From UMGS1052 sp045532035 (GTDB taxonomy: Bacteria > Bacillota > Clostridia > Oscillospirales > CAG-382), in NCBI GenBank assembly GCA_045532035.1, contig JAZSFD010000044.1:1-8297 (forward strand): DNA of 8,297 nt, given 5' to 3'. The notes under the pieces were generated by a model that saw only the letters and a list, made by a program, of their open reading frames with translations, did no database searches and was not told the DNA's origin. Positions within the stretch are counted from its first letter, which is position 1. Each line of letters starts with the position of its first letter. Both the position numbers and the translations under genes were made by a program. This document shows, piece after piece, positions 1 through 6,134 of the stretch.

Positions 1-215
1 GACAGATCGTTTCGGGTATTGCAAAGTGCTACGCTCCGGATCAGCTTGTTGGCAAAAAGATTATCCTTGTTTCCAATCTTAAGCCCGCAAAGCTTCGCGG
101 TGTTGAAAGCAATGGTATGCTTCTTGCGGCAGGCTGTAAGGACGAAAACGGAAATGAGACCATAAAAATCAGTTTCCTTGATGACAGCATTCCCGAAGGT
201 AGTGTAATCAGATAA
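1..215 (+). CDS. metG: Methionyl-tRNA synthetase, C-terminal fragment (5' end outside window)
   Basis: This is the last 70 codons of an open frame entering from the left edge (codons start at base 3, TAA at 213-215). The translation contains VSGIAKCYAPDQLVGKKI, then VSNLKPAKLRGVESNGMLLA, and ends in SIPEGSVIR. This is the conserved signature of the C-terminal tRNA-binding OB-fold (EMAP/Trbp111-like) appended to many bacterial MetRS enzymes. The domain binds tRNA non-specifically and helps dimerise the enzyme, while the catalytic Rossmann and anticodon-binding parts would lie upstream. A free-standing Trbp/CsaA-like protein is possible from this fragment alone. However, tatD lies 67 bp downstream, and the metG–tatD order is conserved in Firmicutes, which favours metG. 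The gap to tatD contains no terminator hairpin, so the two are probably co-transcribed. Confidence 0.88.
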   Translation, partial: QIVSGIAKCYAPDQLVGKKIILVSNLKPAKLRGVESNGMLLAAGCKDENGNETIKISFLDDSIPEGSVIR

Positions 216-282
216 AAGTTGTTTTGTGCTATAAATCAGTCACTCTGTTAATTAAATAATTAATGATAGAATGGTAAAATGT

Positions 283-1086
283 ATGAAGATATTTGATTCT
301 CACGCACATTACGATGACGAAAGATTTGACGATGTAAGAGATTCTGTTCTTGAGGAGCTTATCCGTGATTGGGATGTTGGTGTGATAGTCAATGCCGGAG
401 CATCTCTTTCGTCTACCGAAAGCTCGAAGATTTTGTCTGAAAAGTACGACCAAGTATATTTCGCGGCGGGAGTTCATCCCGAATCAGCCGACACCGATTC
501 AAAGTGTGCGGAATGGCTGGAAATTGTGGCGGAGAGTGCAAAGCATCCAAAGTGCGTAGCCATAGGTGAGATAGGTCTTGATTACTATTACGGCAAGGAT
601 ACAGCAGAAATTCAAAAAGAAGTTTTTGCGAAACAAATGGAGCTTGCCGATAAAATGTCCATGCCGGTTGTTATTCATGACAGAGAAGCTCACTCGGATT
701 GTCTTTCGATTATATCGGATTTTTCAAATGTTTACGGCGTTTTTCACAGTTATTCGGGTTCTTTTGAAATGGCGAAAGAGCTTGTAAAACGCGGTTGGTA
801 CATTTCGTTCAACGGCATCCTTACTTTCAAAAATGCAAGAAAGACCGTCGAAGTTCTTGAGGGATTGAACAGACTTGAAGACGGAAGGTATCTTGACAGA
901 ATACTTGTTGAGACCGACTGTCCATATCTTGCGCCTGTTCCTTTCCGCGGCAAAACAAATCACTCGGGCTATATAAAGTATGTTGCTGAAAAGGCAGCTG
1001 AAATACTTGGCATCAGGCCTGAGGCTTTTTGCGAACTCACATATAAAAACGCCTGTAAGTTTTACAGGCTTGAGGACAGATTATGA
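283..1086 (+). CDS. tatD: TatD family metal-dependent DNase/hydrolase
   Basis: This is a cytoplasmic TIM-barrel amidohydrolase of the TatD/YcfH family, whose members act as Mg-dependent deoxyribonucleases in DNA repair and turnover. All expected metal ligands are present (numbered from the chosen start): the DSHAH motif gives H7 and H9, AIGEIGLDYYY gives E96, VVIHDREAH gives H132, VFHSYSG gives H155 and VETDCPYLAP gives D212. At 267 residues it has the usual family length. I chose ATG 283 because family members start directly at M-x-I/F-D-S/T-H-A-H. An in-frame ATG at 271 would add MVKC, and neither start has a convincing Shine-Dalgarno sequence, so 271 cannot be excluded. The gene follows metG by 67 bp and overlaps the next gene by 4 bp (ATGA), indicating one operon with translational coupling. 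YabD is the Bacillus counterpart at this locus. Confidence 0.92.
   Translation: MKIFDSHAHYDDERFDDVRDSVLEELIRDWDVGVIVNAGASLSSTESSKILSEKYDQVYFAAGVHPESADTDSKCAEWLEIVAESAKHPKCVAIGEIGLDYYYGKDTAEIQKEVFAKQMELADKMSMPVVIHDREAHSDCLSIISDFSNVYGVFHSYSGSFEMAKELVKRGWYISFNGILTFKNARKTVEVLEGLNRLEDGRYLDRILVETDCPYLAPVPFRGKTNHSGYIKYVAEKAAEILGIRPEAFCELTYKNACKFYRLEDRL
1051..1069 (+). repeat. Hairpin-forming inverted repeat at the tatD 3' end
   Basis: GCCTGTAA (1051-1058) and TTACAGGC (1062-1069) form a perfect 8-bp stem with a 3-nt loop inside the tatD coding sequence. It ends 1 nt before TGAGGA (1071-1076), the Shine-Dalgarno of the following SDR gene. No U-run follows, so it is not a terminator. It could affect ribosome passage or access at the tatD/SDR junction, or be coincidental within coding sequence. 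Confidence 0.4.
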
Positions 1087-1823
1087 TTAAAAAAAAAGTG
1101 CTGGTTGTCACAGGCGGATCAAGAGGAATTGGTTCGGAGATTGCTTTTCAGGCGGCGCAAGCAGGATATTTTGTTGTTGTTAACTACAACAATTCTGAAG
1201 ATGCGGCAAATGCTTTGTGCAAAAAAATCGGTGAATTTGGTGGCGAAGCGATCTGTGTCAAAGCTGATGTCTCGGATGAAATTCAGGTCAATGAGTTTTG
1301 TAAAAAAGTTCATGAAATGTGTGGCGGAGCAGATGTTCTTGTAAACAACGCCGGAATTTCATCCTTTTCGCTGTTTACCGATATATCGACAGAACTGTGG
1401 GATAAAACCTTTGACATCAATGTAAAAGGTCAGTTTCTTGTAACGCGTGCGTTTTTACCTGCCATGATCCGCAGAAAGCAGGGAAGTATCATTAATATTT
1501 CTTCTGTTTGGGGGATAAGCGGTTCTTCATGCGAAGTTCATTATTCGGCATCGAAAGCTGCGGTCATCGGCATGACAAAAGCTTTGGCCAAAGAGCTTGG
1601 ACCTTCGAATATCCGTGTAAATTGTGTGGCGCCCGGGGTTATTGATACAGAAATGAATAAAGCTCTGTCCGAGGAGGATATAAAAAATCTTGCCGATGAA
1701 ACACCCCTTTGTCGTGTTGGTTCTGTATCAGAGGTTGCAAAAACTGTGTTGTTTCTTGCGTCTGATGATGCATCGTTTATAACAGGTCAGGTCATAAGTC
1801 CCAACGGCGGATTTGTTATATGA
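1083..1823 (+). CDS. SDR-family NADP(H) oxidoreductase, FabG-like; probable EF-P 5-aminopentanone reductase (YmfI-type)
   Basis: This is a classical short-chain dehydrogenase/reductase of 246 residues. It shows the Rossmann TGGSRGIG motif at 10-17, DV at 62-63, NNAG at 88-91, structural N113, and the catalytic set S141, Y154 and K158, with the C-terminal FITGQVISPNGG that closes FabG-like enzymes. By overall similarity it would be labelled 3-oxoacyl-ACP reductase. However, the loop before the catalytic tyrosine reads SSVWGISGSSCEVHYSASK. This resembles Bacillus YmfI (SSIWGETGASCEVLYS as I recall it), which reduces the 5-aminopentanone group on elongation factor P, more than FabG. No fatty-acid synthesis genes are nearby, which fits that reading, and no efp is in view to confirm it. 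The gene starts inside tatD (ATGA overlap) with TGAGGA at 1071-1076 as ribosome binding site. SDR identity is near certain; the YmfI role is inferred. Confidence 0.88.
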   Translation: MIKKKVLVVTGGSRGIGSEIAFQAAQAGYFVVVNYNNSEDAANALCKKIGEFGGEAICVKADVSDEIQVNEFCKKVHEMCGGADVLVNNAGISSFSLFTDISTELWDKTFDINVKGQFLVTRAFLPAMIRRKQGSIINISSVWGISGSSCEVHYSASKAAVIGMTKALAKELGPSNIRVNCVAPGVIDTEMNKALSEEDIKNLADETPLCRVGSVSEVAKTVLFLASDDASFITGQVISPNGGFVI

Positions 1824-1830
1824 CTTCTAT

Positions 1831-1840
1831 AAGGAAAGGA
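1831..1840 (+). promoter_or_regulatory. Shine-Dalgarno for the WbsX/GH99-like gene
   Basis: AAGGAAAGGA lies 7 nt upstream of ATG 1848 in the 24-bp gap after the SDR gene. It fixes the start of the disrupted GH99-like gene and shows that its translation-initiation region is intact. No promoter or terminator fits in the gap, so this gene appears to be the distal member of the metG–tatD–SDR transcript. Confidence 0.75.
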
Positions 1841-1847
1841 AATAATT

Positions 1848-3019
1848 ATGGCTAAAAAATATGATATTGCCGCGTTTATCTGGCCTTCTTATACAGGAGA
1901 TGAACCTCGTTCTCGAATTTTCTGGCCTGAGGGCTATGGCGAATGGCAGACAGTCAAAAGCGCTGTCAAAAAACACCTGATCATGATTGGCCAAGAAAAC
2001 CGCTTTGTGGATATGTCAATGAGGCTGATCCATATGTTATGGAAATGGAGATAAAGGCTGCGGTTGACCATGGTGTAAATGTGTTTATTTATGACTGGTA
2101 CTGGTATGATAACAGACCTTTTCTTGAACAGTGTCTTAACAACGGTTTCCTTAAAGCAAAAAATAACAATAAAATGAAATTTTTCCTTATGTGGGCAAAC
2201 CACGACGCCAACACCTTGTGGGACAAGAGGGTTGTAGGCACTGACGGGGAATCTGTCATTTGGCAAGGTGCTGTCGGACGCGAACAGTTTGAATACATCG
2301 CAAAGCGCATCACCGATATGTATTTTTCAAAAGATAACTATTACAGAATTGATAACAAGCCCGTGTTCATGATCTACGAATGCGAAAACTTTGTAAACGG
2401 TCTTGGTGGTATCGAGCAGGCGCACGATGCTCTTGATTGGTGGCGAAATTATGCAAAAGAGCAAGGGTTTAACGGAGTACATTTCCAGCTGACTTGCCGT
2501 GGCCATCATTCGCTAAATGTTACAGGTGTTGACGGAAATTCAAAAAAGCTTTCCTCAAGGGAATTTGTTACACAGATCGGATTTGATTCCACAACGCATT
2601 ATCAGATGGTTCATTTCACTCCCATTGAGGGCAGGGATTTTCTTGATATTTCTGATGATGTGAGGAAAGAATGGGCAAAGATGGAGGATTTCTACGGAGT
2701 TCCGTATTATCCTCATGTTTCTATCGGTTGGGATAACAATCCGCGATATAATAAGTATTTATCTAATGTTTGCAAAAACAACACACCCGAGAACTTCAAA
2801 AAACTCCTTTATGATGTAAAGAAGTTTTCTGATGAACACAACGAGGTTCCACTCATAACAGTCAACAGCTGGAATGAATGGACTGAAACCAGCTACCTTG
2901 AACCAGATGATCTTTATGGTTACGGATATCTCGAAGCTATAAAAGAAGTGTTTGGCGATATGATAATTCCGGCTCTAAAGAATATGTTCTCACGGGCAGC
3001 TCTGCCAAGGACTATATGA
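1848..3019 (+). pseudogene. WbsX/GH99-like domain protein, disrupted by a -1 frameshift and 3' fusion
   Basis: The start MAKKYDIAAFIWPSY (1848 on) is in one frame. From about 1970 the homologous protein continues in another, through TPDHDWPRKPLCGYVNEADP, FIYDWYWYDNRPFLEQCLNN, FFLMWANHD and the C-terminal VNSWNEWTETSYLEPD followed by GYGYLEAIKEVFG. These are hallmarks of the Glyco_tran_WbsX/GH99-like family, linked to polysaccharide synthesis or glycan cleavage; the substrate is unknown. The frames meet at GTC-AAAAAA-CACCT (1964-1977). One extra A would give VKKTPDHDW and restore a single protein of about 369 residues, so a one-base loss in an A7 run is the simplest reading. As written, the first frame stops at 2052-2054. 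The second frame runs past the expected family end (near 2955) into out-of-family residues and stops at 3017-3019, so the native stop also seems lost. Alternatives are a sequencing error in the homopolymer or frameshift expression. Confidence 0.8.
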
Positions 3020-4474
3020 TCGCGCTTTATGAACAGAGCGCAACTCTTGATTCCGAAGCTATCCGCAGAGGTGTAGATACTGTTTCGGACAAGATCAAGA
3101 GCGATATCCTCAGCACTACCGACAATCTCTACCTTACAGGCAAAAAAGTTATTTATGTTTCCGAAAAGAACGGAAATGATGCAAACGACGGTCTTACCCC
3201 CGAGACTCCTATCAAGACCATCGGTGCTATTGCAAATTACAAGTTCCTGAGAAATGCGGCTGTTCTCTTTGAACGCGGCGGAATCTATCGCGGACAGATC
3301 ATTGTGGCTCCCGGCACCTATTATGGCGCATACGGTACAGGTCCTAAACCGATTCTCATGCAGTCCAGACGCAATTATGCCGATGAAGCTCTTTGGGTAG
3401 AAACAGAATATCCCAATGTATATAAGTGCACCGAGCTTCTCACAAATGTTGGTGTTATCGGCTTTGACCATGATCTCTTTGACTATTCTGATGCCTCGTA
3501 CGATGAGACCTACGGCCTTATCATGAACAAAGACGTCCTTGGCTTTGCCGGTGTTTCCGACATGGATACCGATCTTCAGTTCTATTCTGAGTTTATAAAC
3601 AATGATATCAATCAGGCTTGCACACTTTATCTCTATTCTACTGAAGGAAATCCCGGAAAAAGATTCAAATCAATCGAAATCGGTGAAAAATTTGACATCA
3701 TCGATGGTACTCCCGTCAATGTAACCTGTTGACAACCTTTCCTTCAAGTTCACCGGCGCTCATGCCATTGGTGTAAACGGTGCTACTAAATTCCTTGTTC
3801 AGAATTGTGTTTTCTCGTGGCTTGGCGGTTCGATCCTTACCCTTAATTTCGGCACAAGCAAAGCTCCCGTAAACTATGGCAATGCTGTCGAAACCGGCAC
3901 CTGCAACGGTTACTACGTTTAAAACAACTGGATGTATCAGATTTATGATACCGGTCCTACACATCAGGTTTCAAATGGATCCGGAAACTATGTTCAGAGA
4001 GATGTGAGATATATCGGAAATCTTATTGAATATGTGCACTGGGGTATTGAATTTTATAACACTCCAAATCCCGGCGATGAAGAAAAGAGACTTACAGATG
4101 GCGTTTATACAGCATATAACATCTGCAGATATGGCGGATATGGTTGGGGATCGATTGTAAGAAATCGTCAGACCAGCGCTCAGCTTTATTCGGGACACGC
4201 ACTCGGTGTCAACAAGAACCAGCATACCGAATATAATGTCTTTGACCGAAGCGCAGGAAATCTCATAAGACTTTTCAGTGCATCAACAGAGTTCCTTGAT
4301 AAGAACATTTACATCCAGACTCTCGGCGGACGTCTCGGAGATCTAAAAGGTACGATCAATTCTAAATGTGATTATGATTCGGCTTATTCGATCCAGAAGC
4401 ATCTTGGCGATAACAATGCAGTTGTTATCGTGATTGATCCCGAAAAGGAAGATCCCAAGCAGTACAATAAGTGA
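2962..4474 (+). pseudogene. Right-handed parallel beta-helix protein, truncated, frameshifted and with an in-frame stop
   Basis: Three blocks form one pectate-lyase-like beta-helix protein. Block 1 (to TGA 3730-3732) contains KVIYVSEKNGNDANDGLTPE, VLFERGGIYRG, GTYYGAYGTGPKP and STEGNPGKRFKSIEI. Block 2 (3731-3922, next frame) is DNLSFKFTGAHAIGVNG through NCVFSWLGGS to NGYYV, then TAA. Block 3 (3923-4474) is NNWMYQIYDTGPTHQ through EYVHWGIEFYN and NICRYGGYGWGS to the end. Removing one T near 3727 joins blocks 1 and 2 as VNVTVDNLSF. A sense codon at 3920 would join 2 and 3. Upstream of ATG 3016 the block-1 frame stays plausible back to about 2962 (NSGSKEYVLTGSSAKDY), while the GH99-like gene occupies the same bases in another frame. 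This suggests a deletion removed the start. No signal peptide remains. Such proteins usually bind or cleave polysaccharides outside the cell. ATG 3016 overlaps the preceding stop (ATGA), so residual reinitiation of block 1 is possible. Confidence 0.78.
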
Positions 4475-4477
4475 TAA

Positions 4478-4512
4478 AAATATCCCCACAAGAATTTCTT
4501 GCGGGGATATTT
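4478..4512. terminator. Bidirectional intrinsic terminator between the beta-helix remnant and the Dabb gene
   Basis: AAATATCCCC (4478-4487) pairs with GGGGATATTT (4503-4512). After one A/C mismatch, CAAGA/TCTTG extends the stem around a short loop. On the minus strand the stem runs into TTTTTATC, a good U-tract 8 bp past the end of the Dabb gene. On the plus strand the tail (TTGTGTATGT) is poorer. It separates the converging transcripts. Confidence 0.82.
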
Positions 4513-4519
4513 GTGTATG

Positions 4520-4822
4520 TCAGATTATAAAATCAAGACAGCTTCTGTGGGAAACAAAAGGCCTGACTTTGGTATTTGCAACTTCCACATGATCCGGATG
4601 CTTTGCATAAGCTTTGAGGGCGTCCTCATCGATAAATGTTGAATCAAGCATCAGATCGCAGGTTGAGCTTACAAGCCCTTCTGTATAGACTTTGATCTCG
4701 CAAAGACCGTCTATTTTATCAATAAGGCCTTCAAGTCCTTCTTTGATTCCCTTCTTGATGTTTTCTTTTTGTTCAATGCTGAATTCTTCTTTCAGATTCC
4801 ATAAAATAATGTGTTTTACCAT
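4520..4822 (-). CDS. Dabb family (stress-responsive alpha/beta-barrel) protein
   Basis: This 100-residue protein starts MVKHIILWNLKEEFS, has a helical, lysine/glutamate-rich middle (to LEGLIDKIDGL), a strand-forming segment CDLMLDSTFIDEDALKAYAKHPDH, and ends near VRPFVSHRSCLDFI. The MVKHIILWNLK opening, the HPDH motif and the length of about 100 residues are typical of the dimeric Dabb fold (related to ferredoxin-like antibiotic-biosynthesis monooxygenase domains). No reaction is established for most bacterial members, so none is claimed here. GGAGGTG lies 7 nt upstream of its ATG. It is monocistronic, with its own promoter and terminator, and is divergent from the dehydrogenase operon, with which it may share a regulatory region. 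Confidence 0.88.
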   Translation of the reverse strand: MVKHIILWNLKEEFSIEQKENIKKGIKEGLEGLIDKIDGLCEIKVYTEGLVSSTCDLMLDSTFIDEDALKAYAKHPDHVEVANTKVRPFVSHRSCLDFII

Positions 4823-4844
4823 AATTTACACCTCCATTTTTGTA

Positions 4845-4873
4845 AGTATATCATCATTTTCAAAAAAAGTCAA
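4845..4873 (-). promoter_or_regulatory. Sigma-A promoter of the Dabb gene
   Basis: Read on the minus strand, -35 TTGACT (4873-4868) and -10 TATACT (4850-4845) are separated by 17 bp, with TGA just before the -10 (extended -10). The start point falls near 4838, giving a very short leader that begins just ahead of the GGAGGTG ribosome binding site. Confidence 0.8.
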
Positions 4874-4882
4874 CTTTCACGA

Positions 4883-4900
4883 TTGTTGTAACATTAACAA
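4883..4900. promoter_or_regulatory. Candidate Rex (redox repressor) operator
   Basis: TTGTTGTAACATTAACAA matches the clostridial Rex operator TTGTTAANNNNTTAACAA at 12 of 14 specified positions: the right half TTAACAA is exact and the left half is TTGTT then GT instead of AA. It sits between the two divergent -35 boxes, 9 bp from the Dabb -35 and 20 bp from the dehydrogenase -35. Rex senses the NADH/NAD+ ratio and often controls NAD-linked dehydrogenases, consistent with the downstream genes. The sequence is AT-rich and the left half imperfect, so this is a hypothesis. Confidence 0.45.
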
Positions 4901-4920
4901 CATTTTATTCGCCAAATCTA

Positions 4921-4949
4921 TTGAAAAATGTGATCTGATGTGATAAAAT
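4921..4949 (+). promoter_or_regulatory. Sigma-A promoter of the malate/lactate dehydrogenase–malic enzyme operon
   Basis: -35 TTGAAA (4921-4926) and -10 TAAAAT (4944-4949) are separated by 17 bp, with TGTGA before the -10 (TRTGn extended element). The spacer contains ATGTGAT twice (4928-4934 and 4938-4944), exactly 10 bp apart. The ribosome binding site AGAGGAG (4969-4975) lies 7 nt before ATG 4983. Confidence 0.75.
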
Positions 4950-4982
4950 ATATGCATTATTTGTGTTTAGAGGAGATTTCCT

Positions 4983-6113
4983 ATGAAAAACAGTATCAAT
5001 TATTCTTATGATCAGCTTAAAAGATTTTGCACCGACGCTTTTATCAAGTTCGGATTCAACAAAGAAGAGAGCAATATCATTGTCGATGTTCTTCTTACTT
5101 CCGATATGTACGGCATAGAATCTCACGGTATGCAGAGGCTTGTCCGTTATCACAAGGGAATCGAAAAGGGGCTTATCAAAATCGATGCAAAACCCGAGGT
5201 TGTCTTTGAAACACCCGTTTCGGCTGTTATTGAAGGTAATGACGGTATGGGTCAGCTTCTCGGCCATAAGGCCATGAGCATTGCTATTGAAAAAGCAAAA
5301 AAAGTTGGTATGGCGGTCGTTACTGTCAGAAATTCCAATCATTACGGAATTGCCGGATATTATGCAAAAATGGCTTGCCGTGAAGGACTCATAGGTATGT
5401 CGATGACAAACTCCGAGGCTATCATGGTGCCTACCTTCGGAAGACTTGCAATGCTCGGAAGCAATCCTATTGCAGTGGCAATGCCCGCAGAACCGTATGA
5501 TTTCTTCTTTGACTCATCCACAACTGTAGTAACAAGAGGAAAACTTGAGATTTATAACAAACTCCAGAAGCCTCTGCCGGAAGGTTGGGCTCTTGATGCC
5601 AACGGCAAGGGTACGACTGATGCGGGCGATGTCCTTAAAAATATTGTCGCAAAAGCAGGCGGTGGTATCATGCCCCTCGGTGGAGAATTTGAACAGACGG
5701 GCAGCCACAAGGGCTATGGATATGGTATGTTCTGTGAAATATTCACATCTATTCTTTCTATGGGTCTTACTTCGAATCACACCCACATCGGAGGAAAAGG
5801 AGGCACTTGCCACGGCTTCATAGCTATCAATCCTGCTGTGTTTGGCGACCCTGAGGCGATTAAACAGCACCTTTCAACGCTTCTGCGCGAGCTCAGAGAA
5901 TCTCCCAAGGCTGAGGGGGCAGACAGAATTTATACTCATGGCGAAAAGGAAGTCTTTGCTTACAAGGACAGAATGGAAAATGGTGTTGATGTAAATATCA
6001 ACACAGTTGCCGAAATGGTTGATCTTTGTAACTATCTTGGCATGGATGTGGAAGAATACCTCGGAGCAGAAGCGAAGGAACTTACCCTTCGCAAGAGCTC
6101 ATATGATATGTAA
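4983..6113 (+). CDS. Type-2 malate/L-lactate dehydrogenase family NAD(P)-dependent oxidoreductase (Ldh_2)
   Basis: This 376-residue cytoplasmic protein belongs to the Ldh_2 (COG2055) fold, which is unrelated to classical LDH/MDH and includes malate, ureidoglycolate, sulfolactate and related 2-hydroxyacid dehydrogenases. Visible family motifs are GIESHGMQRL (S47, H48), VRNSNHYGIAGYYA with the presumed catalytic H120, GMSMTNSE, LGSNPIAVAMP at 158-168, a TRGKLEIYNK segment where relatives usually have a PRGK-type sequence, and SHKGYGYGM at 241-249. The tail is slightly longer than in many relatives (to about 376). The substrate cannot be read from the sequence. The malic enzyme 21 bp downstream suggests malate/oxaloacetate. 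The start is set by AGAGGAG 7 nt upstream. The operon has its own promoter and a possible Rex site upstream. Confidence 0.9.
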   Translation: MKNSINYSYDQLKRFCTDAFIKFGFNKEESNIIVDVLLTSDMYGIESHGMQRLVRYHKGIEKGLIKIDAKPEVVFETPVSAVIEGNDGMGQLLGHKAMSIAIEKAKKVGMAVVTVRNSNHYGIAGYYAKMACREGLIGMSMTNSEAIMVPTFGRLAMLGSNPIAVAMPAEPYDFFFDSSTTVVTRGKLEIYNKLQKPLPEGWALDANGKGTTDAGDVLKNIVAKAGGGIMPLGGEFEQTGSHKGYGYGMFCEIFTSILSMGLTSNHTHIGGKGGTCHGFIAINPAVFGDPEAIKQHLSTLLRELRESPKAEGADRIYTHGEKEVFAYKDRMENGVDVNINTVAEMVDLCNYLGMDVEEYLGAEAKELTLRKSSYDM

Positions 6114-6134
6114 TTGATAAGAAAGGAATACGAA

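Noticed and set aside
216..282. Separate promoter for tatD in the metG–tatD gap
   Set aside because: The gap is AT-rich with several TAnnAT hexamers, but none has a -35 at suitable spacing, so co-transcription with metG is simpler.
1961..1978. Programmed -1 ribosomal frameshift as the main explanation for the GH99-like gene
   Set aside because: The run is not an in-frame A-AAA-AAG/C heptamer, no stimulatory hairpin or upstream Shine-Dalgarno is obvious, and the neighbouring gene has independent lesions. Not fully excluded.
2920..3471. Minus-strand open frame of 183 codons opposite the GH99/beta-helix junction
   Set aside because: It is antisense to clear family sequence on the plus strand, shows no domain and has no good ribosome binding site.
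6114..6134. TTG start seven codons upstream for the malic enzyme
   Set aside because: There is no ribosome binding site before it, while GAAAGGA precedes ATG 6135 at ideal spacing and the family N-terminus begins there.
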